A stretch of 64,000 nt of DNA from Craterostigma plantagineum (GCA_027422505.1 JAPQWV010000002.1:27568501-27632500), one strand, 5' to 3'. Shown: positions 12,813-24,062, counted from the first letter of the stretch. Notes: generated from the sequence alone by a model not told the origin. Numbers and translations: made by a program.

Positions 12813-12821
12813 TTTCAGTAA

Positions 12822-13684
12822 TTAAACATTAAAAATTATAAATCTTAAAAGTGAAAACAACTTATTGATGGGATTTATAACTTAGTATTGGATCATATCG
12901 AAATAATACCGACCAATCACAGTTAATAGTTGCTCTAAATTCTAATACAACTAGAAGGAGTATAGCATAGCCCCGACACTCTCACCATGTGCCCCACGTG
13001 TTATATGTTTCACAATTCATATGACGAAAGTGACAGCGAACTTAAATTTATAAAAATGAAAAAAACTGCAGTAATCCAATGTTTAAACAACCAATAAAAA
13101 AGAGGAATTATTTGAGCACCAAACTCAAAAGTTCATAACGAAATAAATAATTGGTCAGATTTTAATACTTCTAAAAAGAAACAAACGCAAGTGGGCAGAT
13201 GCAGCCACCACTTGTCCTTAGTCCTTCCACACATTTTATTACAGATATAATTCATCTTCATTTAATTTTTTTTTTCTCCAAAAAAATATACGAGTCCATT
13301 CCTTCCATTCATCCATCACGACTTTAGCCAAAACGAGCAAGCATTCAATCACACCCTAATAAACCAAATACGTACGCTTTCTAAATATATATCTTAAACA
13401 GCTCATGTATGTAATAAAAGTCTTCATACTCCTTCTATGCCCAATCATTGATGCATTGTTACCTCTTATTAAATAAACTAACCCAAGTGGGAAGGAACAA
13501 TATTTTTCCACAAAATTCATTCAGTGGGTTTTCTCTGTAACGAAAGCATTGATCCTCGGAGATATGTTTTTCTTACACCGTAGTAATTCGGAAGAGACGT
13601 CAATGGAAAATCTATGTGCTCTTCCATTGCCCTACTTAGTGCCCCGTGACGCCGCCCTTCGCCTTTTCCCAAACCTCTCCTCCC
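12822..13684. other. Upstream region of the LSI2-like gene
   Basis: AT-rich intergenic DNA. No gene or clear repeat ends. Becomes C-rich after about 13620, as expected near a promoter and leader. Confidence 0.4.
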
Positions 13685-13690
13685 TATAAA
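13685..13690 (+). promoter_or_regulatory. TATA box of the LSI2-like gene
   Basis: TATAAA in a C/T-rich context, 112 bp upstream of the start codon, leaving room for a leader of about 80 bp. Position inferred from the motif only. Confidence 0.55.
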
Positions 13691-13796
13691 AACAAGGAGC
13701 CGTCCAACAACAAATTCTCACAAAAAAAGAAAGGCCCAATCCTCTATCTGGACTCTCTTTCTGCGAGATAATTCCCAACCAAATCTTCGAAAAAAA

Positions 13797-16007
13797 ATGA
13801 CGATGGCCCCAACCGCAAAACTAATCTTGGGAACCACGGCATTCGTCATATTCTGGGTGCTGGCGGTCTTCCCTGCGGTTCCGTTCCTCCCCGTGGGTCG
13901 AACCGCCGGCTCGCTCTTAGGAGCCGTGCTAATGGTTCTATTCCAAGTCCTGACCCCCGACCGAGCCTACGCGGCCCTCGACCTCCCCATCCTCGGCCTG
14001 CTCTTCGGGACCATGGTGGTCAGCGTCTACCTCGAGCGGGCCGACATGTTCAAGCACCTCGGCAAGCTCCTTTCCTACAGGAACCGCGGGCCCAAGGACC
14101 TCCTCTGCAGGGTCTGCCTCGTCTCGGCCGTGTCGAGCGCCTTCTTCACCAACGACACGTCGTGCGTCGTCCTAACGGAGTTCGTGCTGAAGCTGGCGAG
14201 GCAGCAGAACCTCCCGCCCCGACCCTTCCTGCTGGCGCTCGCCTCGAGCGCCAACATCGGGTCGTCGGCCACGCCGATAGGCAACCCGCAGAACCTCGTC
14301 ATAGCCGTGCAGAGCGGGATTTCCTTCGGGAACTTCCTCTTCGGGATTTTCCCGGCTATGATCGTCGGGGTGGTGATCAACGCCTCGATCTTGCTTTGCA
14401 TGCACTGGAAGGCGCTTTCCGAGGGGAAGGACGAGGAGAATGGAAGATCATCGGTCGACGTCCTCGACGAGGAAGAGGTTGTGTGTCATAGGTTTACGCC
14501 GGCAACTCTTTCGCACCAAAATTTGGTAATGAGCTCGGAGGAGATATTCGGGGCGGAGGGCGGGGCCCACTTGAACGGTCATATGAATCACTTCCCTTCC
14601 TCGGTGTTGAGGAGTCGGGCGAGTTCGAATAATGAGGGTATTGAGGATCGTAATGTCGGGGGATCTTCTAGAAGGTTGGAGGACGGTGCGGTGACGCCTC
14701 TGAGGAGCTCGTCGGCGAACGACTACGGAGGGTTTTTTGGGTTCGGGGCCGCCGTGGAGAGGTTGGGGCTTTCGAAGAAGTGGAAGAGGGTTTTGTGGAA
14801 GTCGTGCGTCTACCTCGTGACTTTGGGGATGCTCGTGGCTTTGCTAGCAGGGATGAACATGTCTTGGTCGGCGATTACCGCCGCGCTCGCGCTCGTCGTG
14901 CTCGATTTTAAGGACGCGGGGCCTTGTCTCGAGAAGGTAAATACACTACTTCTGATGTTTCGTTTGATTTTGTGGTGCCTTTTTTTTTATTATTCTACGC
15001 CGGGTACAATAAGAAGTCATGTGATTTTCTTCAAATGTAAGGAGGATTATTTCCGTTGTAGCAGTAATTAGACATGTAATTTGCCCTATTGGTCATGTTA
15101 AGTCTCTCAAGGTCTTTGGAGGAAAGGTCTCAAGTTCAAATTAACTTTTTCGCGATAGAATTTGGCTAAAAATTCCGAACAAAATTCGTGTCATCCCCAG
15201 GTATCGTACTCGCTCCTCGTATTCTTCTGCGGAATGTTCATCACGGTCGACGGCTTCAACAAAACGGGAATCCCGAGCGCCATGTGGGACCTTATGGAAC
15301 CCTACGCAAAGATCAACCAAGTCGGCGGAACCATAGTATTAGCCATTGTCATCCTCGTCCTCTCAAACATAGCATCAAATGTTCCCACGGGTATATCTCT
15401 TTAACCATTCCCTTATGGCTTGTTTGGTTCCTAGGTTTTGTTTTTTTAAGTGAGGGTTTGACACATGTTCAAGTATTTGGTTTATAGGTATAAATAAACC
15501 ACGAGTTTACATAATACTAGTTTAAACCCATGGCATCGGGTTTAAATACACACCCCTCACATGTGTTTATTTAAACTCACTAATCAAAATGCAAATTTTT
15601 TATACCCATAAATTCGTTTTATATGAAGCTTTCTAATTTAAACCCTCCTAAATATAAACCTACGAACCAAACAAGCACTTACCGTATAAATATACCAATT
15701 TACCCTTACCCCGAGCGTGCGGTTTTCTTCCTTCTCAGTGCTGCTTCTAGGGGCTCGGGTGGCTGCATCAGCCTTAGCCATATCGCCGGCCCACGAGAAG
15801 AAGGCTTGGCTCGTGCTGGCTTGGGTTAGCACCGTGGCTGGCAACCTATCGTTGTTGGGCTCGGCGGCTAACTTGATCGTCTGCGAACAGGCTCGACGGG
15901 CCCAGCACGACAATGGATATAACTTGACGTTTTGGAGCCATCTAAAATTTGGGTTTCCGACGACTTTAGTGGTGACCGCCGTCGGCTTGTTCCTCATAAG
16001 GGTTTGA
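13797..16007 (+). CDS. LSI2-like silicon/arsenite efflux transporter
   Basis: Three exons in consistent phase: 13797-14936, 15201-15390, 15739-16007, giving 532 residues. Multiple hydrophobic segments span the N-terminal half and the C-terminal third, separated by a hydrophilic loop (about residues 215-325). Ion-transporter-family motifs include [34 protein letters not shown] and, near the C terminus, [17 protein letters not shown] and [16 protein letters not shown], all characteristic of the SIET/LSI2 clade related to ArsB/CitM carriers. LSI2 proteins export silicic acid and arsenite at the plasma membrane, driven by the proton gradient; that substrate is inferred from family, and dicot members may have other roles. 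Intron 2 holds a MITE. Confidence 0.92.
15418..15676. mobile_element. hAT-like MITE in intron 2 of the LSI2-like gene
   Basis: Terminal inverted repeat of about 20 bp: gcttgtttggttcctaggtt on the left, mirrored by aacctacgaaccaaacaagc on the right. Internal ggtttaaa/tttaaacc words. It lies entirely within the intron, so does not affect coding. The flanking 8-mers match only partly. Confidence 0.7.
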
Positions 16008-16532
16008 GAGTTGAAATTGTGTGCCTTAGGCTTTTTTGTTTGTAAACTAGAATATTTGGAGGTGGAGTGTTTGGAAAATTGTAAATTAATTGTATGTTTC
16101 TATTTGTTCCTTTTTTGGAATAAATGTTGGTAACGGTATGTTGTGAGATGATTATTTAATGTATAGTAATAGTTGTTCTTGGTAGAAGGGAAGTATTTGT
16201 TTGAATTGAGATTGGCTTAGTTTTATTTTGGACTTATAATACCTTACACATATAGGAAAAACAAATAATTTTATTGGTTTTTAAACAGCCTCATTAAAAA
16301 TTTAAATTCTCGACGATGTGTCATGTCAGCGTATATTAAAGTCTCATGCTTTCGTTTCGTTAAAATTAATAAGCCTAAGTAGGAACATTATGACACCAGG
16401 GGAGCTATTGTTATTGCAGAAAACTTCGACTTTCATCTTAGCCATAAAATTAAATAGCCATGAAGACAGACGATCAAGTGGCTCTAAATAAATATTACTG
16501 ATTTTAGTTATAATATTGCATAGGTGACACAA

Positions 16533-16868
16533 TCAATTTGGCCAGCGGCACGCGCCGCCCCGCCAAGCTGCAATTTTCAGGCCCGCCAGAGGACGGGCTC
16601 AAACGCATGGGCTGCTGGCTGCAGGCTTTTGCGGGGCTAACTAATATATATGTTTATATATATTATATAATTTTCTTATATTTTGAGGTTATTATAAAGT
16701 TAAAAGTAAAAAATTAATTAATATTAAAAAAGTTGAATTAGATTAAATATTTTTGTATTAGTTTTTTTATTTTTTAACTTTATTCAAATTTTTTTATTTT
16801 TATTAGAGTGGGCTAAGCTCGCCAGGCCCGGCTTTGGAGGGCTACGGGCTGGCCCGTTTTGACAGGTC
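16533..16868. mobile_element. GC-ended element with 12-bp direct flanking repeat
   Basis: Flanked by taggtgacacaa at 16521-16532 and 16869-16880, an exact 12-bp repeat. The ends are GC-rich (ggcccg/cgggcc words), the centre AT-rich. Same type as the element in the PAR1 intron at 19843-20514. 336 bp, non-coding; probably MULE-like by duplication length. Confidence 0.7.
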
Positions 16869-17195
16869 TAGGTGACACAAAGGGGTGGCAATTGGGGTGT
16901 TCGAGCATGTTATCGGACATGGCATATTCTACGAAATTTTCTGTTCCATCATCCACTAATTTACCGTTTATGATGATTTGAGAGATTGATTTCCAAAGGT
17001 ACAACAACACATCATTTCTCGCAATTAAAAAATAAACTAAGTAACATCGTCAAATACCAAAACATTACAAAAACCTACAAAAGCATTAATAAAGTAAAGT
17101 TACAATAAAATATTATATAAAAATTAAAATGATGAAGAACATATATGAGATGTACTTTTACTACTCCACTTCAACAAAAATGAGTATATCTTAAT

Positions 17196-17712
17196 TAAAA
17201 ATAATAAAAAACGAAGAATTATTGTTTGGTTCAAATGGACTGGGAAGGGTTCAAAAATAATTATATCTTCATAAAAAATAGGCAAAATTATAAAATTAGA
17301 TCACTAAGTATACAAGTTTTCGTTTTTGGGTCACTATGTTTGATAATTGCAAAAGTAGGTCATTAACTCTTCATGTGAAAACAATATTGGGTCATGTTTT
17401 CAATTTTAGGTCACTAAGAATATATTTTTCGATTTTGGGTCACTAAGTTTATCTTTTTTCAATTTTGGGTCACTCTGTTTATAACGTTAGTACCAAATGA
17501 GTGACCCAAAATTGAAAAAAATGTAAACTTAGTGACCCAAAATCGAAAAAATATATTCTTAGTGACCTAAAATTAGAAATATGACCCAACATTGTTTTCA
17601 CATAAAAAGTAAGGTACCTGCTTTTGCAATTACCAAGCATAGTGACCCAAAAACGAAGTTTATAATTCCCCTTAAAAATAATCAAAAACGAAGAATTATT
17701 GTTTGGTTCAAA
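17196..17712. repeat. Flanking duplication around foldback element copy 2
   Basis: About 40 bp containing aacgaagaattattgtttgg occurs at about 17206-17240 and again at 17685-17712, one copy on each side of the foldback element. This is longer than a target duplication, so the host segment was probably tandemly duplicated before or during insertion. Confidence 0.55.
17281..17671. mobile_element. Foldback MULE-type MITE, copy 2 (internally deleted)
   Basis: Closely matches the element at 12400-12812, with the same ggcaaaattataaaattag left end and palindromic gggtcactaag / cttagtgaccc body. Near the right end, between cgaag and tttataattccc, about 25 bp present in copy 1 are missing. Flanking 9-mers match 8 of 9. 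Confidence 0.75.
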
Positions 17713-17840
17713 TGGGGTTGGGAAGGGTAGGGATTCGGAACATGAATCTCACCACCTTTCGTTCCTCTTTACAAATGGAGAATCAACGCCAACTACGTAT
17801 CTCCATTTCGACATGAAATCCTCAGTCCAATAATCTTAAG

Positions 17841-17977
17841 GGTGCGTTTGGTATGTGAAACTTGATGTGGAGAAGAAAAGAAAAACGACACACGAAGCGT
17901 GGCGTGCAATGGTTTACTGCGTACCATTACACTTTTTCTTTTCTTATCTGTATCGAATTATACATACCAAACACACC
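17841..17977. mobile_element. Short hAT-like MITE
   Basis: Terminal inverted repeat of 15 bp with one mismatch: ggtgcgtttggtatg on the left, cataccaaacacacc on the right. 137 bp, no coding. Its target duplication is weak. Confidence 0.6.
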
Positions 17978-18332
17978 ATAAGTACCGACGAGCGTCATTG
18001 GTTTCCACGTCCACATCAACGCGTACGAGAATTCCAACATGTGCAACATAAGACTTCCACGAATTATGCAGCAAATGCAGTGCAATTTAATCCCATTTTA
18101 TTCCATATTTGACAAAATCAAAGTTAAAAAGAAAAGGTCTCCACACCAATTCAACTTGAAGCAGCAGGCACGGTAATGAAATAAATGAATATAAACGTAA
18201 CAACTAAAGACCTAAAACACTAACCAGAAAAGGTCAGCTGTATTTATTTAACACGTCTGCTAAGACATCTTTGCCCAAGACTTGAAAACAAAAACGAAAG
18301 TAGGTCTAGCGTGGCATTATATTTGAATTCAG

Positions 18333-18341
18333 TTATAAATA
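18333..18341 (+). promoter_or_regulatory. TATA box of the PAR1-family gene
   Basis: ttataaata about 90 bp upstream of the start codon at 18425, followed by a C/A/T-rich leader. Motif-based inference. Confidence 0.5.
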
Positions 18342-18424
18342 GCATTCGTTTTTCATTGTTAATCCCACCTCGAATAAAAAATTTCTTCTTCTTGCACAAT
18401 ATAATAAAAACATTCAATTTAAAT

Positions 18425-20940
18425 ATGGCAACAATTAGTTTCTTCAACTTCAAGTTCTCCGTTCTTGCCATGGCTCTTTTGGTGCAAGGAACTCTAGGTG
18501 AGATCTTCCCATATATATTTACATATATGCTTTACTCATTACATACATATATATTTATGACATCGTAGGCCAGGATAACATCATAAAATGTGAGGACCTC
18601 AACAAAGACGAGTGCGCATTCGCGGTCTCGTTTTCGGGTTATCGGTGCGTGCTCGAGAAGAAAGGCGGGCTTCGGGCCGGGCTTGAAACTTACGTTTGCT
18701 CCACTTCGGACATCGAAGCGTCCGACGGTCTGAAAAACCTAATTGAGACCGATCAGTGCATTGAGTCGTGCGGCCTCGACAGGAACAGTCTGGGGATCTC
18801 ATCGGATGCATTGCTCGAGCGTAGGTTCGCTCAGAAGCTCTGCTCGAACGCGTGCTACGAGAATTGCCCCAACGTCGTCGACCTTTACTTCAATCTCGCG
18901 GCCGGCGAAGGTAATGTTGATGGATTTGGATGATACAAATCAATAGCCCCGTCGTATTATTATATCGTTACTATCATTATTATTATCTTGGTCAACTACT
19001 TGTTATCGTCCTGCAAGTTAGGGGTGTAAACAGGTCGGGTTGAGTCATATTCGGGTTAAACCTGTCTAATAAACGAGTTGAAAACTTCAACCCTGACCTG
19101 ACTTGCTTACTTAAACGGGTTGAAATATCGAACCCTAACCCGACCTGCTTTAACCAAAATAACCCATTAAACCGCCAATCCGTTTAAATAAAAAAAGAAA
19201 AAATAACTAAATAATGAGAATTATAAACCCAAATTAAATACAACAATAGAGAACAAAGCAGTTGTCTTTTCTAAAAATCAACAATTAAAATTCCAAATAA
19301 TACAAGTCATATAATTAAATAAAAATATGGTAATAAAAATATATAATTAAAATCATATTAATATTATTGTTTTTTATTTTTTATTAAAAACCGCCGTTTT
19401 TTGGTCGGTTAACCGAACCAAACCGAAAAAAATTCGGTAAAAACCGAAATCGAACCGAGTTGTTTCGGTTCGGTTTTCAGTTTATGAAATTCTTGAACCG
19501 AACTTTCGGTTACCGAATGAACAACCCTAGTTTACCCATTTACTTAAACATGTCGAAAATGCTAACAAACGTGATATTTTCGGGTGCGGTTCAAATGTCG
19601 TGTTGGCGGGTCGAGTTGGTTTTTAAGCAGCCCTACTGCAAGTTAGGGAAGTGACGTTTCGAGATGCCCAACTTAGGTAACTGTAATTTACGGATATAAA
19701 CTTTCAAATAGAAGCAATAGAAGGACAAAATGCACCAGAAGTCTGATTGGGTCATTCAATTGCTTCGATTTTGAAAGTCAGTATTCTTAAATTGCACGCT
19801 CATAATTTGGATGTCTTGAAGCTGTCATATAGGATTAGTACTGTCAATGAGCCGGGCCGGGGCGGACCTAAAAAAAGGGAACCCAGCCCGCCCCGCGGTG
19901 GCCAGGCCCGCCCGCCTAGAAAGTTTTTAAATTTTTTTGTTATTTTTATACTTCAATTTATTATATATATTTTTAGTTAATAAGGTATTTATTAATAAAT
20001 TATGGACAACTAACATATAATTATATATTTATTACTACCTCCGTCCGTATAAATTTTCTACATTTGGATTCCGGCACGGCTTTTAAGAAACTGTATATTT
20101 TAATAAGATAGAGGTAGAAAAGTGTATGGTGTGACACTTCTTTTAAGAATATTTAATATTATTATATTGATTGTGTGTGATGGTTTTTTACTAAATAGGG
20201 AAATGTATAAAAGATAGTGGGACGCCCAATTTGGTAAAATGTACAAAAGTTACCGGGACGGAGGTAGTAATATACATGTAGTTAATTATGGTCTAATTAA
20301 TGTGAATCCTTAACTATAAAATTAATATATTTAAATATAATATATAATATATAGTTAATAAAATTGGATGGCCAGCCCGCGCCCCGCCAAGCCCGCAGCC
20401 CGCGCAGGCTGGCCCGTTCAGGCCCGCTCCTTGGCGGGCCTAAAAAATTGCAGCCCAGCTTGCCCTTTTGGAGGGGCGGGGCGTGCTGGCCCGCGGGCCA
20501 CGGATCAAATTGACGGTACTATATAGGATTTTCACTAGATAAGCCCGTAGGATTTTTTCCAAATTATTTGGCATTTAGGGACCACTTGTCGAAGTTCCGC
20601 CATAAAATTAAGTTTTCGTCTCATTGCATCATTAAATTGCATCAATTTTCAAAGTTAGTATTCATGCAACCCAAACCTGAGTGTCCTGAAAGTCCTATCC
20701 CCTAACTTAAAAAGAGTAGTTAACCCTTCTTATCATCATCATCCTTATCTAATTTTTTGTTATTATTTGTTAGGTTTTTATCTCCCAAAACTTTGTGAAG
20801 CTCAAAGGTCAACGTTACGGCGTGAAATGGTTGAAATTAAAAGCTCTGGTTATGCAGTAGCTTTTGGACCGGAAGCATCAACCCTCAACAGTCTCTATGC
20901 TGAAGCTCCTTCAAGTCCTCCTATCTCACTTATCTTCTAA
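18425..20940 (+). CDS. PAR1 (photoassimilate-responsive 1) family protein
   Basis: Three exons: 18425-18497, 18569-18910, 20774-20940; phases 1 and 1 fit, giving 193 residues. Exon 1 encodes a hydrophobic signal peptide. Exon 2 carries a Cys-rich domain with the family stretch IETDQCIESCGLDRN-SLGISSDALLE and ends at CPNVVDLYFNLAAGEG. Exon 3, only 167 bp and easy to miss, begins FYLPKLCEAQRS and includes the conserved REMVEIKSSG and a GPEAS-like end. PAR1 proteins are small secreted plant proteins first described as induced by sugar accumulation; the molecular role is not established. Intron 2 is 1,863 bp and packed with repeats, which would mislead gene predictors into ending the gene at about 18933. 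Confidence 0.9.
19021..19640. repeat. accg/gggtt-rich repeat in PAR1 intron 2
   Basis: Begins taggggtgtaaacaggtcgg and ends near gtcgagttggtttttaagcag; a second accgaa-type element (about 19385-19530) is embedded. Non-coding. Related in style to the 2.6-3.8 kb repeats. Confidence 0.45.
19843..20514. mobile_element. GC-ended MITE with GTCAAT ends in PAR1 intron 2
   Basis: Left end gtcaatgagccgggccgg, right end ggatcaaattgac, giving GTCAAT inverted termini followed by cccgcc/ggcggg-rich arms of about 90-130 bp around an AT-rich core. Same family as 16533-16868. A Stowaway MITE has inserted into its core. Confidence 0.65.
20035..20267. mobile_element. Stowaway (Tc1/mariner) MITE, nested
   Basis: Ends ctacctccgtccg and cgggacggaggtag match the Stowaway consensus, with a TA duplication at 20033-20034 and 20268-20269. 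233 bp, non-coding. It sits inside the GC-ended element, so it arrived later. Confidence 0.9.
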
Positions 20941-21242
20941 GTTAAAAAGCCTTGTATGGTTACTATCAAGTTACATATAATAAATATATGTCAGATATAT
21001 ACATATAGAGGTGATGCATGAAATTGTAAGGTAACATGTTTATCATTGATTACTATAATGCATGAGTACATAGTTTTATGTTTTACTAAAATAGAATATG
21101 ATAACCATGAAGTTATAGATCCTGATCGTAAGTTATTCCAAATGAAACGGGTAAGACAAATATACCAGATGGATAGGTAAGGTAGAATTAGAACCTCAAG
21201 TGTGATATAAATGTTGTTATGATATTTATAAGAAATTACAAT

Positions 21243-22662
21243 CTATACTCTTGTATAAAGAGCGTAAGTTTGATAAAAAACTGGCAATTGGTCGGTCGTT
21301 TTAAAAGATATTTATTTTCAATTTTACCCTTAATTGTTTATTATAATTTTATTCTTAATATTTTAATTATTACAACTTTATCCTGTAATTAATAATATAG
21401 CATGCTTGAAATATAATAATTTGATATATTTGCATGAGTGGGCTACACTATCTATAGTGAGTTGGATGAAATTGATTTCACATGCGAAAACAGACATTTT
21501 TATTATTCTAACAAGAATTCGTGCACACTTCTGTCAAGATAGGGAATCAAATTGCTCGCAATTCATGACCATCGCTTTCCACAGTATAGCCGCCCCCTCT
21601 AATAATTGCTTTAGCTACGATAATTGCACGAAAAATTGCACAATCTCCCTCACCCAGAAAAAGAAAATCTGAAGAGAGCAAAGAACAAGCAAATCCTTCG
21701 ACGGCTCATCCTCTTTGAATTGTATGCTATTCTGATCTTTCTGCTGATGCCGATGATGTTTTGGTATTTTGTTTCTTGCTGCTCATTATGATTACCTACG
21801 AATCAATAAATGAAAAATGCTAATTTCGAGCCCATTTGGGATTAGTATATCAGAGTTACCAGCTTTCGAAAAGAGGGATCTCATCCCATGTTGCTCTAAA
21901 TCATGGGTTTGATTTTAGTTACTTCGTACTTCGTTAATTTCGACACTATCTGCTGTTCATTCTTCTTATTTCCATGGAATTTCTCATGCCTCATCAATCA
22001 GCCATGTAATAATAGCTCATATGCCTCTTAGACCACTATGTTCTCACAAATCGTCCAACATCAATCTTTGCTTCTTTTGTTTTTCCAAAAAAAAATGTCC
22101 TGGGTTTGAGTTTATTACAACCTATCCTGAGTTTGATTTTATTACTTCGTTGTTCATTAATTTTGACTTCAATTTGCTGTTTCATGATTCTTGTTTTCGT
22201 GGAATTTCTCATATAGCTCATATGTCTCTTCACACCACATCATCGAGATTCATATGTTTAACACACATATGTATGTGCAAACATATCAAATTAGTTTGTA
22301 TTTTTTTGAACATTTTAGATGATTAGTTAAGTTATTTAAAAAATAAAAAAAAAACTTCATTTTAGGATAAAATTGTAATAACATTTTAGATTATTAATTA
22401 AGTTATTTAAAAAACAAAATTTTCATTTTTGGATAAAATTGTAATAAAATAGAAAGATAGAGAGTTGATTTTCATTTTAGTATAAAATTTTAATAACATT
22501 GTAAATTATTAATTAAGTTATTTAAAAAAATAAAATTTTCATTTTAGGATAAAATTGTAATAAAATAAAAAAGATAGAGAGTAAATTGTAATTAAACATA
22601 TCAAATTAACATACAAATTTAACAGTTTTTATCCATGTTAGGCTCTTTATATAAGAGTATAG
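21243..22662. mobile_element. 1.4-kb element with 21-bp near-perfect inverted ends
   Basis: Ends ctatactcttgtataaagagc (21243) and its mirror gctctttatataagagtatag (22662) differ at one base of 21. The interior is AT-rich; about 22320-22600 has three tandem blocks of roughly 90 bp with ttaagttatttaaaaa and gataaaattgtaata words. Reading frames at 21406-21672 and 22021-22326 do not resemble known proteins. The similar tctat... start of Helitron-like copies here leaves the alternative that two such starts face each other. Confidence 0.6.
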
Positions 22663-22742
22663 GTTCCCCCGACAATGCATGTTTCCTCCTCACAAGTCTT
22701 CTAACATGGATCAACTTCCTTGTAAATCTCCAGCCTCCAACC

Positions 22743-23243
22743 ATGGCCCTGATGACAACAGCAGAGATATGCGACGCAAACGCCCACCTCATAGCCAGCG
22801 GCGACTTGCGCGCCCTACACCCGACGTTCCAAATCTACGGTCGACGTCAGGTCTTCTCCGGCCAAGCCGTGACCCTAAAGCTCTTCGAGGACAACGGTTT
22901 GATCCGCGAGTTCCTCGAGGAGAAGGGCAACGGGCGGGTGCTCGTGGTGGATGGCGGCGGAAGCCTCAGGTGCGCAATCTTGGGCGGGAATCCCGTCGTT
23001 CAGGCGCAGAACAACGGGTGGTCGGGGATAGTCGTGAACGGATGCGTTAGGGACGTGGACGAGATCAACGGGTGTGATATCGGGGTCAGGGCGCTGGCCT
23101 CGCACCCCATGAAGGCGAAGAAGAAGGGGGTCGGGGAGAGGAACGTGCCCGTGAGCATCGCGGGGACGAGGATTTGCGACGGGGATTGGGTGTACGCAGA
23201 TACCGATGGGATTCTTGTGTCGAAGACGGAGTTGTCTGTTTGA
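22743..23243 (+). CDS. RraA-like protein (regulator of RNase E activity A / HMG-aldolase-like)
   Basis: Single uninterrupted 166-residue coding region starting MALMTTAEICDANA, the family start; the longer frame back to 22635 is leader sequence. Family motifs: GxAvTLklFEDNgLIREFLEE, VLVVDGGGSLRCAILGG, GWSGIVVNGCVRDVDEI and HPMKAKKKGVGE, and a C-terminal DGDWVYADTDGILVS. The D-G-G-G / R-D residues match those that bind divalent metal and substrate in RraA/HMG-aldolase-fold proteins. Plant copies are named 4-hydroxy-4-methyl-2-oxoglutarate aldolase-like, but in bacteria the fold also inhibits RNase E, so the true reaction is open. The GC-rich body contrasts with the AT-rich repeat directly upstream. 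Confidence 0.93.
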   Translation: MALMTTAEICDANAHLIASGDLRALHPTFQIYGRRQVFSGQAVTLKLFEDNGLIREFLEEKGNGRVLVVDGGGSLRCAILGGNPVVQAQNNGWSGIVVNGCVRDVDEINGCDIGVRALASHPMKAKKKGVGERNVPVSIAGTRICDGDWVYADTDGILVSKTELSV

Positions 23244-24062
23244 GAATGATAGGCATTGCTTTTCTTGACCACATGTGTTATGTGGACTGTGGTGTTATGT
23301 GGCAGTGGCAATGCAATTGTGGATTATGTTTGTGTTGTTTGTATTTTGTTTCTTTCCGTAAAAGCTGAACTCATTGACTACCGTAGTGGACTTGGGATGG
23401 AACACATGGGTCAGTGACATTAGTTTCGCTAAAAGCCGGGGTCGTTCCATAGTCGATGTTGATGTTTCGATTCTCTCCGGGCTGAACATCGTCGAAGTGT
23501 GTGGAATATGGTGGCTGACTTGGGACGGAGCACGTAAAGTCAGGATTATTCTATAGACGGCACTTAACTATTTGCTTTTGCTTGAACTTAAATCGAAATG
23601 AGGGGAGCGGGCGGCCGACTTAGGACAACACCTATGGCTTTGTCCTTCTACAAGCCAGGGTTATTTTAGTAGTCGGTAGCGAGGTTCATATAAGTGTAAG
23701 ACTACGATGGCATTATACTAGGATGCCGTTGACGGAAATAATATAAAATAAATGAAAATTTATATCTAGAGTGTTAATTATGAATTAATTATCCCTGCAC
23801 ACTCTGTGCGAATTAATATAAGGTTTGTTATACCATACCCAATTGGGTGTAACTTAACCCCCTATTATAATTTGATATGCCGCACTTTAACCACTACCCC
23901 TCTTATGTTGGTACACCAACAAGCACGTTAGATTAAAATATTAGCCACATGTCAAAATTCTATAGGACTTGGGTTATACCCATGTGGCTGGGTCTGCCAA
24001 GACCTTTATGTCTCGTTTGTATTCCGGATTTCGATTTGAAATTCGGATTTCGCCCAAATCAT
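23244..24062. repeat. 3' flank with degenerate tandem blocks
   Basis: About 23370-23720 has three loose repeats built around tgggacggagca / gccagggttatt words. No coding. The remainder is AT-rich. Confidence 0.4.

Noticed and set aside
14075..14491. Other-frame and opposite-strand frames over the LSI2-like exon
   Set aside because: Shadows produced by GC-rich third positions of the real gene.
22635..22742. 36-residue N-terminal extension of the RraA-like frame
   Set aside because: The extension starts in the repeat end, has no family similarity, and the MALMTTAEICDANA start at 22743 gives the usual 166-residue length.
23086..23311. Minus-strand frames over the RraA gene
   Set aside because: Shadows of the real coding strand, no family match.
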